From an uncultured Clostridia bacterium (GTDB taxonomy: Bacteria; Bacillota; Clostridia; TANB77; CAG-508), in contig CANQMG010000004.1 of assembly GCA_947624925.1 (NCBI GenBank), positions 1-32,719 of the forward strand: a stretch of DNA of 32,719 nt. Direction: 5' to 3'. Position 1 is the stretch's first letter, and each line of letters opens with the position of its first letter. Below the pieces are notes generated by a model that was given only the letters and a program-made list of their open reading frames with translations, did no database searches and was not told where the DNA came from. Made by a program: the position numbers and the translations under genes. Positions 1 through 9,039 of this stretch are shown in pieces.

Positions 1-129
1 ACTATCTGTTAATGCTTTTATTACATCAGTAATATTAAAATAATATTCTTCTTTATCTGCATTCCAAATACTTCGTATTTCATATCCTTCAAAAATATTT
101 GATATGATTTTTAATTTATTATTTTCCAT
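1..129 (-). CDS. BRO-N / phage-antirepressor-like protein (5' end only)
   Basis: The first 43 codons of a gene that runs off the left edge. The ATG at 127-129 follows a strong ribosome site (GAGGAGGG) and a promoter at 180-208. The visible protein starts MENNKLKIIS and continues with a segment reading YEIRSIWNADKEEYYFNITD followed by VIKALTDS. This matches, from memory, the opening beta-hairpin and helix of Bro-N domain proteins (prophage antirepressor/DNA-damage-inducible-like family), in which a charged W...YF...D(V/I)...LTDS pattern is typical. Such proteins bind DNA and often occur singly in clostridial chromosomes without a prophage. The C-terminal part that would define the subfamily lies outside the window, so the exact role is unknown. 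Confidence 0.6.
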   Translation of the reverse strand, partial: MENNKLKIISNIFEGYEIRSIWNADKEEYYFNITDVIKALTDS

Positions 130-179
130 TAAATATCCCTCCTCGTATACTTGTTTTAATATTATTTGCGAACATTTGT

Positions 180-208
180 ATTGTAGCATTTTTTGATTAC
201 ATATTCAA
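180..208 (-). promoter_or_regulatory. Sigma-A-like promoter of the BRO-N-like gene
   Basis: On the minus strand, a -35 box TTGAAT (203-208) and a -10 box TACAAT (180-185) are separated by exactly 17 bases, about 50 bases upstream of the ATG at 129. The -35 box lies inside a short AT-rich inverted repeat (206-229). Confidence 0.6.
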
Positions 209-241
209 TATTTTTACAAAAAAATATTGATTTTTTACACT

Positions 242-282
242 AAAAAAGAAGTGTCATCCATTTTATTTTGGATACACTCCTT
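242..282 (-). terminator. Rho-independent terminator after secA
   Basis: Arms at 246-260 and 269-282 form an imperfect hairpin (one mismatch, one bulge) around an 8-base loop. Read on the minus strand, it is followed directly by a run of six T (242-247). It lies about 100 bases past the secA stop codon, as expected for the end of the dnaE-secA transcript. Confidence 0.75.
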
Positions 283-380
283 ATTTTTCAATAGTTTTCA
301 ATTATATTTTTATAATTTGGATGGCAAACTTATTTTTGACACCTATTTTTCAAATTGTTGAAATTTTTGTAATAAGCTAT

Positions 381-3113
381 TTAAGCATTCTTTCCACAAC
401 AATTTTTGTATTTCTTCCCACTTCCACAAGGACAAGGATCATTTCTTCCCACTTTCGGTGTTGTATTCTTTACAGGTTGAGAATTTTTAGTTGTATTGTC
501 TAAGTCATTTAAGTTTTCTAATGATTCACTTGTTATTCTTGCTGTTTCTTCTCTTTTTAAGTTTTGTGCTTTTTGTATATTTAAAAGTAATTTTACGACA
601 TCAAATTTAATATCTTCTACCATTTGATCAAACATGTCAAATCCTTCTATTCTATATTGAACTACTGGATCTTTTTGACCATAAGCTCTTAGACCTATTC
701 CATCTTTTAATTCTTCCATAGCATCTATATGATCCATCCATTTTTGATCAACTACTTTTAGCATTACAACTCTTTCTAGTTCTCTTAAATCATTTTCTCC
801 AAAATTTTTTTCTTTTTCTTCATATTTATTTAATGTTATTTCTAATAATTTTTGTTCTAAATCATCAGCACTTTTGTAATCTAATTGGTCTAAATCTGTT
901 ATTCCTAAAATATCTTTAACTTCAAGATTTAATCCTTCTTTATTTATTTCTCCATTGTTATTATATCTTTGTACAATACTTTCTACAACTGAAGTTATCA
1001 TTTTTATTATATTATCTTTCATATTTTCGCCATCTAGAACTTGCTTTCTTTGTTTGTATATTATTTGTCTTTGTGTATTCATTACATCATCAAATTTTAA
1101 CACATGTTTACGCATTCCAAAATGCTTACTTTCTACTCTTTTCTGAGCTTTTTCAACAGCACCAGAAATTAATCCATGTTGTATAGGCAAATTTTCATCT
1201 GCTCCTAATGAATCATATACATTTGTTATCATATCACCGCCAAATATTTTCATTAAATCATCATCAAGTCCTATATAAAATCTAGATTCACCTATATCTC
1301 CTTGTCTACCACTTCTTCCTCTTAACTGATTGTCTATTCTTCTTGACTCATGTCTTTCAGTACCAATAATTTTTAGTCCACCTGCATCAATTACTTTTTG
1401 TTTTTCTACATCTATAACTTCATCATATTTTTTCTTTAATATATCAAACTCATTTCTTGCTTTTAATATTTCTTCATCATCTGTTTCATTATGTGCATTA
1501 GATTGTTCAATTAACTCGTCATTGTATCCTTTTTTTCTCATTTCTTGTTTTGCTAAATATTCGCTATTTCCACCAAGCATAATATCTGTACCACGTCCTG
1601 CCATATTAGTTGCAATTGTAACTGCACCATATTTACCAGCTTGTGCAATTATTTCTGCCTCTTTCTCATGATATTTAGCATTTAATACTTCATGCTTTAT
1701 TCCTTCTTTTTTTAGTATATTACTTAGCTTTTCAGATTTTTCAATTGAAACTGTACCAACTAGAACTGGCTGACCTTTTTTATTACTTTCTTTTATATCT
1801 TCTACTACAGCTCTAAATTTTGCATTTTCATTTTTATAAATTACATCATTATTATCTATTCTTCTCATTGGCTTATTTGTTGGAATAGATATAACATCTA
1901 AATTATAAATTTCTCTAAATTCTGATTCTTCTGTCATAGCTGTACCAGTCATTCCGGCAAGTTTATCATACATTCTGAAATAATTTTGAAAAGTTATTGT
2001 AGCTAAAGTTTTAGACTCATCTGCGATATTTACTTTTTCTTTTGCCTCAATTGCCTGATGTAATCCATTGTTATACCTTCTTCCATACATTATTCTTCCT
2101 GTAAATTCATCAACAATTAAAACTTCACCGTCTTTAACTATATAGTCTATATCCTTTTTCATTATTCCATGTGCTTTTAACGCCTGATTAATATGGTGAA
2201 CAATATCTGAATTCTCTAAATCATTAAGATTACCAACTCTAAATTCTTCCTCAGCTTTTTTTATACCTTTTTGAGTTAAAACAGCAGATTTTGCTTTTAA
2301 ATCTATTACATAATCATATTTTTCATTATCCTCAGCTTGTTCTATATCTTTTACGTCTTCTTCAACTATAACTTTAGGTGTTAACCTTCTCACAAAATCA
2401 TTAGCTTTTTTATACAATTCTGATGATTTATTTGCTCTACCAGAAATAATAAGCGGTGTTCTAGCCTCATCTATTAAAATACTATCTATCTCGTCCACTA
2501 TTGCGTAATTTAAACCTCTTTGAACTGCTTGTTCTTTATATATAACCATATTATCTCTTAAATAGTCAAAACCATATTCATTGTTTGTACCATAAGTTAT
2601 ATCACAATTATATGCTTCTTTTTTTGCTTTAGGGTCCATTCCACTTATACAAAGTCCAACACTTAATCCTAAAAATTTATAAAGTTTTCCCATCCATTCG
2701 CTATCTCTTTTAGCTAGATAGTCATTTACAGTTATTACATGAACGCCTTTACCTGTTAGAGCATTTAAATAAACTGGCAAAGTAGCAACTAATGTTTTAC
2801 CTTCTCCTGTTTTCATTTCTGCAATTCTACCTTGATGAAGTATTATACCTCCTATTAATTGAACATCAAAATGTCTCATTCCTAAAACTCTTTTTGAACC
2901 TTCTCTTACAACTGCAAAAGCTTCTGGCAAAATATCATCCAAATTTTCTCCTTTATCTAGTCGTTGCTTAAATTCAATTGTTTTATTTTGCAATTCTTTA
3001 TCTGTAAGTTTAGATATCTTTTCTTCTAAATTATTTATTTTGGTTACAATTGGCATAACTCTTTTTACTTCTTTTTCGCTATATGTACCAAAAATTTTAT
3101 CAAATATTCCCAT
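381..3113 (-). CDS. secA: Preprotein translocase ATPase SecA
   Basis: SecA is the ATP-driven motor that pushes unfolded preproteins through the SecYEG channel. The 910-residue length is normal for SecA. Visible landmarks are the Walker A motif KTGEGKT (about 101-107), the Walker B/DEAD-like box DEID (207-210), the preprotein cross-linking domain after it, and the helicase-like second half with NMAGRGTDIMLGG and the QLRGRSGRQGD arginine-finger region. The C-terminus carries a zinc-binding SEC-C tail, DPCPCGSGKKYKNCCG, with cysteines at about 894, 896, 905 and 906. That tail is the element that contacts SecB or lipids in other bacteria. The ATG is preceded by AGGAGG (about 3124-3129). The gene follows dnaE by 68 bases on the same strand and ends before a terminator at 242-282, so the two are probably cotranscribed. 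Confidence 0.97.
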   Translation of the reverse strand: MGIFDKIFGTYSEKEVKRVMPIVTKINNLEEKISKLTDKELQNKTIEFKQRLDKGENLDDILPEAFAVVREGSKRVLGMRHFDVQLIGGIILHQGRIAEMKTGEGKTLVATLPVYLNALTGKGVHVITVNDYLAKRDSEWMGKLYKFLGLSVGLCISGMDPKAKKEAYNCDITYGTNNEYGFDYLRDNMVIYKEQAVQRGLNYAIVDEIDSILIDEARTPLIISGRANKSSELYKKANDFVRRLTPKVIVEEDVKDIEQAEDNEKYDYVIDLKAKSAVLTQKGIKKAEEEFRVGNLNDLENSDIVHHINQALKAHGIMKKDIDYIVKDGEVLIVDEFTGRIMYGRRYNNGLHQAIEAKEKVNIADESKTLATITFQNYFRMYDKLAGMTGTAMTEESEFREIYNLDVISIPTNKPMRRIDNNDVIYKNENAKFRAVVEDIKESNKKGQPVLVGTVSIEKSEKLSNILKKEGIKHEVLNAKYHEKEAEIIAQAGKYGAVTIATNMAGRGTDIMLGGNSEYLAKQEMRKKGYNDELIEQSNAHNETDDEEILKARNEFDILKKKYDEVIDVEKQKVIDAGGLKIIGTERHESRRIDNQLRGRSGRQGDIGESRFYIGLDDDLMKIFGGDMITNVYDSLGADENLPIQHGLISGAVEKAQKRVESKHFGMRKHVLKFDDVMNTQRQIIYKQRKQVLDGENMKDNIIKMITSVVESIVQRYNNNGEINKEGLNLEVKDILGITDLDQLDYKSADDLEQKLLEITLNKYEEKEKNFGENDLRELERVVMLKVVDQKWMDHIDAMEELKDGIGLRAYGQKDPVVQYRIEGFDMFDQMVEDIKFDVVKLLLNIQKAQNLKREETARITSESLENLNDLDNTTKNSQPVKNTTPKVGRNDPCPCGSGKKYKNCCGKNA

Positions 3114-3181
3114 TTTATATTTGCCTCCTAATTTATATTGTACAAGTAATATATCATTATTTTACACATTTATCAAGGTTA

Positions 3182-6100
3182 TTATATTAATTTATATTTT
3201 ATATTAATTTCATTAAGAATTTCTTCATTACAATATATTGTTCCACAATCTAGTTTTTCTCCATTATTTAAGACTTGTACTTTAGTATTATTTTTTTCTC
3301 CTGAGAAAAATCTTAACATTCCTTTTAGTTTATTTCGTTCTTCATTGTCTAATTTTGTTATATCTATTAATATAGTATTTTCTTTTTTTACTCCAAAATC
3401 TTGTATAGATTTAGCAACAATTTTTACATCTTCATCTTCTCTAATACTCAATCTTCCTTCTACAATAACTATATTATCTACCATTAATGAATTTACAGCA
3501 TTTTGATATGCACTTTCAAATACAATTACTTCTGCTGTTCCATATAAATCTTCAATTGTTATAAATGCCATTAATTTGTTATTTTTTGTATATTTCTTTT
3601 TTATATTACTTATTATTCCTGCGTATTTTACTATTTGTCCATCACTATAATTTGTATGTCCAGAACTTTCTAATTCTTCTTTTATTTCTATCATTTTCAT
3701 TGTATTTATATTAGTTTGTTCTTCTATCTGCTCTCTTATTTTATAAAGTGGATGACCTGATATATATATGCCTAACATTTCTTTTTCCATAGATAATAAT
3801 TCTTTTTCGCTATATTCCTCATATTCTGTAATTGTATATTGTAGTTCTTCTTTTTCTTCTTGTTCAAAACTACTTAAGTCAAACATACTTACTTGTCCTT
3901 TTAAGCTTTTTCTATTTGTATCTTGTATTGTGTCTATTATCTTTTCGAAATTTTCTAATAATGTCCTTCTATTTTTTCCCAAATTATCAAATGCTCCAGC
4001 TTTTATTAAACTTTCTATACATTTTTTATTAACAGCTTCTCCTTGTATTCTTTCACAAAAATCTATTAGATTTTTAAATTCTCCATTATCTACTCTTTCT
4101 TTAACAATTGCATCAATTGCTACTATTCCTACATTTTTTATACTTCCTAGTCCAAATCTAATTTTCCCGTCATATACTGTAAATCTTGTTGAACTTTTAT
4201 TAATATCTGGTTTTAATATATCTATATTTAGTTTTTTACATTCATCTATATATAATGGTATTTTATCTAAATTACCTAAAAAGCTATTTAAAGTTGCTGC
4301 CATAAATTCTTCTTTATAATATGCTTTTAAATACGCTGTTCTATATGATACTACTGCATATGCAGCTGCATGAGATTTATTAAAAGCATATTTTGCAAAT
4401 TCAGCCATTTCATCAAATATTTTATTTGCAGATTCTTTGTCTATTCCATTTCTTACACAACCTGGGACAATAACATTTCCATTATCATCTACTTGACCAT
4501 TTATAAATATTTCTCTTTCTTTGGCCATTATATCTAACTTTTTCTTTCCCATTGCTCTTCTAACTAGGTCTGCTCTTCCTAATGAATATCCAGCTAAATC
4601 TCTTACTATTTGCATTACTTGTTCTTGATATACCATACAGCCATAAGTTACCTTAAGTATTGGCTCTAACGCAGGATGTGTGTACTCTGCATGTTCTGGA
4701 TTTAATTTATTTTTTATATATCTTGGTATTTGGTCCATTGGACCTGGTCTATATAGTGAAACTCCTGCAATAATATCTTCTAGGCTATCAGGTTTTAATT
4801 CTTTCATAAAGTTAGTCATTCCGGCACTTTCGAATTGAAATATTCCAACTGTTTTTCCATCTCCCCAAAGCTTATAAACATTTGGATCATTCATTTTATT
4901 ATCAAATTTTACATCTATTCCTCTATTTTGTTTTATTAATTTTATTGCATCTGCAATTACTGTTAATGTTCTTAAGCCTAAAAAATCCATTTTTAACAAT
5001 CCTAATTCTTCTAGAATTGTCATTGTATATTGTGTTGATATAGCTCCATCATTTACATATAACGGTACATATGTATCAACAGGGTCTTTTGTAATAACAA
5101 CTCCACAAGCATGTGTAGATGCTTGTCTTGGCATACCTTCAAGTCCCATTGCTATATCTAATAATTTTTTTATTTCTTCATTACCCTCATATAAATCTTT
5201 TAATTCTTTATTTTGTTCTAGTGCTTTTTTTATAGTTATATGAATTTCCATAGGTATCATTTTTGCAAGTTTGTCTGCTTCTGCATATGGAATATCTAAA
5301 GCTCTTCCAACATCTCTTATTACCATTCTTGCTGACATTGTACCAAATGTAATTATTTGAGATACATGATCTCTGCCATATTTTCTTGCTACATAATCAA
5401 TAACTTCTTGTCTTCTTTCATAACAAAAATCAACATCAAAATCCGGCATACTTATTCTTTCTGGATTTAAAAATCTTTCAAACAATAAGTTATATTTTAT
5501 TGGGTCAATATCTGTTATTTCTATTGCATATGCAACAATTGAGCCTGCTCCAGAACCACGCCCTGGCCCAACAGGAATTCCATTTGATTTTGCATAATGT
5601 ATGAAATCCCAAACAATTAAAAAATAGTCTACATATCCCATTTTTTTTATTACAGAAATCTCATATTCTAGTCTTTCCATTATTTCTTTTGATGGATTTT
5701 GACCATACCTATTTTTTATACCATCATAACAAAGTTTTAAAAAATAGTCATAGTGTGTATCATACCCTTCTGGAACTTCGTAATTTGGAAGGATTGTATG
5801 TCCAAATTCGAATTCAACATTACATTTATCTGCAATTTTAACAGTATTTTCTATAGCTTCTGGTATATTAGGGAAAAATTCTTTTACTTCTTCAGTACTT
5901 TTTAAATAAAAATCATCTGTTTCAAATCTCATTCTATCTATGTCTGTCATTTTCTTTCCCGTTTGTATGCAAAGCAATACTTCATGGTTATATGCATCTT
6001 CTTTTCTTGAATAATGTGCATCATTTGTTGCAACCAATGGGATATCAAGTTTTCTAGATAATTCTACTAATTTTTGATTTACTAATGCTTGGTTTGCTAG

Positions 6101-6634
6101 TGTATTGGTTTGTATTTCTAAATAATAGTCTTCTCCAAATAAATTTTTATACCACTTAGCTATTTCTTCTGCTTTTTGCATATCGCCTTTTAAAATCGCT
6201 TGTGGCAAACTTCCGGCTAAACAAGCACTACAACATATAAGCCCTTTATGATACTTTTCTAAAACTTCCAAATCTATTCTTGGTTTATAATAAAAACCTT
6301 CTGTAAATCCTATAGAAACCATTTTACTTAAGTTTTTGTAACCTTCATTATTTTTTGCAAGTAATATTAAATGATTATATTTATTATCTATATTAGGTTC
6401 TTTATCAAATCTCGTTCTTGGTGCTACGTACACTTCACATCCAATAATGGGCTTTATACCTTCTTTTTTACAGGCTTTATAAAATTCTATTACCCCATAC
6501 ATAACGCCGTGGTCTGTAATTGCAATAGCATCCATTCCCATCTCTTTAGCTCTTATTGGTAAGTCTTTTATTCTATTTGCTCCGTCTAATAGACTGTATT
6601 CACTATGAACATGTAGGTGCACAAATTCTCCCAT
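3182..6634 (-). CDS. dnaE: DNA polymerase III subunit alpha, DnaE type
   Basis: Replicative DNA polymerase of the C family, 1150 residues. The N-terminal PHP domain begins at residue 4 (FVHLHVHSEYSLLDG) and keeps its metal-binding histidines, so it may be an active phosphoesterase. The polymerase core contains GPGRGSGAGS (356-365) and the catalytic aspartate motif PDFDVDF (397-403), with the third acidic site near KMDFLGL. Helix-hairpin-helix and OB-fold segments follow; the OB fold lies in roughly the last 150 residues. There is no exonuclease insertion, so this is DnaE and not PolC. In Firmicutes with PolC, DnaE extends primers before handing over. The ATG follows a GGGAG ribosome site, and a promoter lies at 6702-6730. 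It is cotranscribed with secA by position. Confidence 0.97.
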   Translation of the reverse strand: MGEFVHLHVHSEYSLLDGANRIKDLPIRAKEMGMDAIAITDHGVMYGVIEFYKACKKEGIKPIIGCEVYVAPRTRFDKEPNIDNKYNHLILLAKNNEGYKNLSKMVSIGFTEGFYYKPRIDLEVLEKYHKGLICCSACLAGSLPQAILKGDMQKAEEIAKWYKNLFGEDYYLEIQTNTLANQALVNQKLVELSRKLDIPLVATNDAHYSRKEDAYNHEVLLCIQTGKKMTDIDRMRFETDDFYLKSTEEVKEFFPNIPEAIENTVKIADKCNVEFEFGHTILPNYEVPEGYDTHYDYFLKLCYDGIKNRYGQNPSKEIMERLEYEISVIKKMGYVDYFLIVWDFIHYAKSNGIPVGPGRGSGAGSIVAYAIEITDIDPIKYNLLFERFLNPERISMPDFDVDFCYERRQEVIDYVARKYGRDHVSQIITFGTMSARMVIRDVGRALDIPYAEADKLAKMIPMEIHITIKKALEQNKELKDLYEGNEEIKKLLDIAMGLEGMPRQASTHACGVVITKDPVDTYVPLYVNDGAISTQYTMTILEELGLLKMDFLGLRTLTVIADAIKLIKQNRGIDVKFDNKMNDPNVYKLWGDGKTVGIFQFESAGMTNFMKELKPDSLEDIIAGVSLYRPGPMDQIPRYIKNKLNPEHAEYTHPALEPILKVTYGCMVYQEQVMQIVRDLAGYSLGRADLVRRAMGKKKLDIMAKEREIFINGQVDDNGNVIVPGCVRNGIDKESANKIFDEMAEFAKYAFNKSHAAAYAVVSYRTAYLKAYYKEEFMAATLNSFLGNLDKIPLYIDECKKLNIDILKPDINKSSTRFTVYDGKIRFGLGSIKNVGIVAIDAIVKERVDNGEFKNLIDFCERIQGEAVNKKCIESLIKAGAFDNLGKNRRTLLENFEKIIDTIQDTNRKSLKGQVSMFDLSSFEQEEKEELQYTITEYEEYSEKELLSMEKEMLGIYISGHPLYKIREQIEEQTNINTMKMIEIKEELESSGHTNYSDGQIVKYAGIISNIKKKYTKNNKLMAFITIEDLYGTAEVIVFESAYQNAVNSLMVDNIVIVEGRLSIREDEDVKIVAKSIQDFGVKKENTILIDITKLDNEERNKLKGMLRFFSGEKNNTKVQVLNNGEKLDCGTIYCNEEILNEINIKYKLI

Positions 6635-6701
6635 TATACAATTCTCCCTTGCTTATTTTAAATTGAATAACTACATAATTTTTTTCTTTAGGATATAAAA
6701 T

Positions 6702-6730
6702 AGTATATTTCATATTTATAAAAAAATCAA
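6702..6730 (-). promoter_or_regulatory. Sigma-A-like promoter of dnaE-secA
   Basis: On the minus strand, TTGATT (6725-6730) and TATACT (6702-6707) have a 17-base spacer, 68 bases upstream of the dnaE ATG. It points away from the promoter at 6754-6782, making this a divergent promoter region. Confidence 0.55.
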
Positions 6731-6753
6731 CTATCAAAAAATTTATTTTTTTA

Positions 6754-6782
6754 TTGACTTTTTGATTAAACATTATTATAAT
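6754..6782 (+). promoter_or_regulatory. Near-consensus sigma-A promoter of the coiled-coil gene
   Basis: TTGACT (6754-6759), 17 bases, TATAAT (6777-6782). It is followed by the ribosome site AAGGAGGG at 6801-6808 and the ATG at 6814. This is the best promoter match in the window and predicts strong constitutive expression. Confidence 0.8.
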
Positions 6783-6813
6783 ACATTTATATTATTTAGG
6801 AAGGAGGGAAAAT

Positions 6814-7647
6814 ATGTCAACTGATTTTGAAACTAATCTTTTTAAGAAGTTAGATGCTTTCGAAGATGGCATTTCTAAAAAATTCAAAATTATTGAAGAC
6901 AGTGTATCAGAAAAATTCAATGTTTTTGAAGATGGTATATCAGAAAAATTCAATGTTTTTGAAGATGGTATTTTAAAAAAATTCAACGTTTTTAAAGATG
7001 ATATTTCTGAAAAGCTTAAAGTTTTTGAAGATGGTATTTTAAATAAATTTGATAATCTTACAACTCAATTTAATAATCTTCAAACTAATTTTGATAATCT
7101 TTCAGCTAGTTTCGCAAAACTTTCAGAACAGGTTAATGAAAATACAGCTAAAATTGATAAGCTTTCAGAACAAGTCAATGAAAATACAGCTAAAATTGAT
7201 AAGCTTTCAGAACAAGTTAATGAAAATACAGCTAAAATTGCTAGGCTTTCAGAGCAAGTTAATGAAAATACAGCCAAAATTGATAGGCTTTCAGAGCAAG
7301 TTAATGAAAACACAGCTAAAATTGATAAGCTTTCAGCTAATTTTGCTAAACTTTCAGAACAGGTTAATAAAAATACAACTAAAATTAATGAATTATCATC
7401 TAAAATTAACAATATAGAAATTGAACTAAAAGATACTCAAGATATTGTAACAAGAAATAATAACATCTTAGCTAGACATGAAGTTGAATTTGAAAAAAAG
7501 CTAAATGCACTATTTGATTCATTCTCTGTAAATACAGATAAACATGATGTATATGATAAGTCAATATCTTCTTTAAATTCAAAATTTTATAATCATGATA
7601 TTAGAATTTCTGCTTTGGAAGATTTTGTTATGAAGAAAACAAGTTAA
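6814..7647 (+). CDS. Repetitive long coiled-coil protein, function unknown
   Basis: A 277-residue protein made almost entirely of coiled coil. I see no signal peptide or membrane segment, so it is probably cytoplasmic. Residues 12-77 are six 11-residue (hendecad) units of the type KFNVFEDGISE. Residues 80-102 are heptads (LTTQFNN, LQTNFDN, LSASFAK). Residues 103-172 are five near-identical 14-residue units LSEQVNENTAKIDK, followed by an LSANFAK spacer and a sixth, diverged unit. The last 85 residues are non-repetitive and contain a segment ILARHEVEFEKKLNALFDSF. Similar C-terminal regions occur, to my memory, in uncharacterised clostridial proteins. A near-consensus promoter and AAGGAGGG ribosome site suggest high expression. 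It could be a filament-forming, scaffold or phage-tail-related protein; the sequence does not decide between these. Confidence 0.85.
   Translation: MSTDFETNLFKKLDAFEDGISKKFKIIEDSVSEKFNVFEDGISEKFNVFEDGILKKFNVFKDDISEKLKVFEDGILNKFDNLTTQFNNLQTNFDNLSASFAKLSEQVNENTAKIDKLSEQVNENTAKIDKLSEQVNENTAKIARLSEQVNENTAKIDRLSEQVNENTAKIDKLSANFAKLSEQVNKNTTKINELSSKINNIEIELKDTQDIVTRNNNILARHEVEFEKKLNALFDSFSVNTDKHDVYDKSISSLNSKFYNHDIRISALEDFVMKKTS
6847..7044 (+). repeat. Six tandem 33-base coding repeats (11-residue units)
   Basis: Tandem units encoding variants of KFNVFEDGISE at residues 12-77 of the coiled-coil protein. The 11-residue period is a hendecad, which favours a nearly straight or right-handed supercoil. 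Confidence 0.8.
7120..7392 (+). repeat. Tandem 42-base coding repeats (14-residue units)
   Basis: Five consecutive 42-base units start at 7120, 7162, 7204, 7246 and 7288. A 21-base spacer (7330-7350) and a sixth, diverged unit (7351-7392) follow. Each unit encodes LSEQVNENTAKI plus two residues, that is, two heptads. Copies differ by only a few, mostly synonymous bases, so unit number may vary between strains. Confidence 0.9.
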
Positions 7648-7670
7648 TATCTAACTTTCAAAATAATTTT

Positions 7671-7735
7671 AATCCAAAATCCAACTTATATAAGTTATTA
7701 TATTTAAATAATTTATATAAGTTGGATTTTGGATT
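7671..7735. terminator. Perfect 23-bp inverted repeat, probable bidirectional terminator
   Basis: Arms at 7671-7693 and 7713-7735 are exact reverse complements around a 19-base AT-rich centre. The repeat sits between the 3' ends of two convergent genes (the coiled-coil gene at 7647 and spoIIP at 7759). The flanking T tracts are short and interrupted on both strands. Termination is therefore inferred mainly from position and stem strength. Confidence 0.6.
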
Positions 7736-7758
7736 TATAATTAAATTTTACTTAATAT

Positions 7759-8979
7759 CTATTTTAATGCTTCATCTAATACTTTTGCTAAGTATTTCAT
7801 ACTAGTTAAACATTGCTCCAAAGTATTTCCTGTTGCACCAACTTCTATTATTGAGGCCGCATTTGTTACATGTTGATTATACCTAGCATCTCTTAATATT
7901 ATTGGTCTAAACAATCCTGGATATAATTCGTTTGCTTTTTCTTGTATCTTCACAGCAAATTTCAAATTTTCCTTCCAATTCTTATGTGATGCTCCTCCAC
8001 CAGATGTTCCTATTACAAACATTATTTGTGCAGCATAATCATCTCCTATTTTTACAGTTGGAGCATATTCCGACATACTGCCTACTGCATCTCTATGCAA
8101 ATCAAATACAATTTGTGTATCTGGATTATTTTTTAATTCTTTATTAATTGTTTCTAATGATCTATCATATGAACCATTATAAGCTGGATAATCGTGTTTC
8201 GTTTTATTGTGAACTACATTAAATCCATATGTTTCTAAATATTTTTGAAGCTCATCACCAACTCTAGAAACAGAATAATTTAAATCTGTTGTTCTATAGT
8301 TTCCCGTAGCTTTATATTTAAATCTATCTGTAGCAGTATAGCTTTCACACGTATGAGTATGATATATAATAACATCTTTTTTATTATCAATATTAAAATT
8401 GTCAGATGTTAGCATATCATCTGTTAATTTAAACTTAGTTTGATTCTTTACTTCAATTGTATTATATTTGTTTGTATAACTTGCATTTATATTATTATCA
8501 GTTATAATTTTGGTTTCTACATTTGTTTGTGCTAATATAACTTCTTCATTGTAATTACTTGTATTTTCTTTTTCATCTTCATCTTTTTTAGCAATATTCT
8601 CTTCATTATTTTCTACTAGTTCTTGATTTTCTTTATTATTAATTTCAATGCCATTTAAAATACTCATTTGATAACCCAATATTCTTTTTACATTATTTCC
8701 ACTTCGTGTTGTAGTTAATATATAATCTTCATATTCTTCTATATTTATATTTTGATTATCTTTAATATTTACAACAGGCATTGCAATTTTTAAGCAATTT
8801 AAAAAATCAAAATTAAATATAGAACTTACTGAAGAATCTATACTTTTTTCTATTTTACTGTTTAAATTTTTTTCTTTATATTCATTTAAAAATCTAGCAG
8901 AAGATATAACAATTAATATTGTCATTAATATTCCTACTAGATATTTAAATATATCCTTTAAATTTACAATTGCTATCAT
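7759..8979 (-). CDS. spoIIP: Stage II sporulation protein P (peptidoglycan hydrolase)
   Basis: SpoIIP is an amidase/endopeptidase that, with SpoIID and SpoIIM, degrades septal peptidoglycan during engulfment of the forespore. This 406-residue protein has an N-terminal membrane anchor (about residues 12-30), a low-complexity acidic stretch (about 110-145), and the catalytic domain from about 200 on. Visible motifs are VIIYHTHTCESYT (203-215), with the zinc-binding histidine region; DLHRDA (293-298); and IIEVGATGNT (377-386), with the conserved glutamate. The ATG follows AAAGGAGA. The gene lies 60 bases after hisS, and the gap contains a TATAAT-rich palindrome that could hold a separate promoter. 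No sporulation-sigma consensus was recognised. The 3' end faces a strong inverted repeat at 7671-7735. Confidence 0.92.
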   Translation of the reverse strand: MIAIVNLKDIFKYLVGILMTILIVISSARFLNEYKEKNLNSKIEKSIDSSVSSIFNFDFLNCLKIAMPVVNIKDNQNINIEEYEDYILTTTRSGNNVKRILGYQMSILNGIEINNKENQELVENNEENIAKKDEDEKENTSNYNEEVILAQTNVETKIITDNNINASYTNKYNTIEVKNQTKFKLTDDMLTSDNFNIDNKKDVIIYHTHTCESYTATDRFKYKATGNYRTTDLNYSVSRVGDELQKYLETYGFNVVHNKTKHDYPAYNGSYDRSLETINKELKNNPDTQIVFDLHRDAVGSMSEYAPTVKIGDDYAAQIMFVIGTSGGGASHKNWKENLKFAVKIQEKANELYPGLFRPIILRDARYNQHVTNAASIIEVGATGNTLEQCLTSMKYLAKVLDEALK

Positions 8980-9039
8980 AATTTCTCCTTTGTCCTATAA
9001 TATATATATTATAAGATTAGGATAAATATGATTGTTAAT

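Noticed and set aside
206..229. 10-bp inverted repeat overlapping the -35 of the BRO-N-like gene as an operator
   Set aside because: Only A/T-run complementarity (CAATATTTTT/AAAAATATTG); not distinctive in such AT-rich DNA.
7120..7392. Regular 42-base repeats resembling a CRISPR array
   Set aside because: The repeats are contiguous, without spacers, in phase with a long open reading frame and encode two heptads each, so they are coding repeats.
7080..7412. Repetitive minus-strand open frame opposite the coiled-coil repeats
   Set aside because: It mirrors the 42-base repeats, has no ribosome site, and the plus frame has promoter, ribosome site and heptad periodicity.
8996..9013. 18-base perfect palindrome TATAATATATATATTATA upstream of spoIIP as an operator
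   Set aside because: It is a plain AT alternation that arises easily at this base composition; it may contain a -10 box, but a -35 at normal spacing is not clear (TTAACA is 19 bases away).
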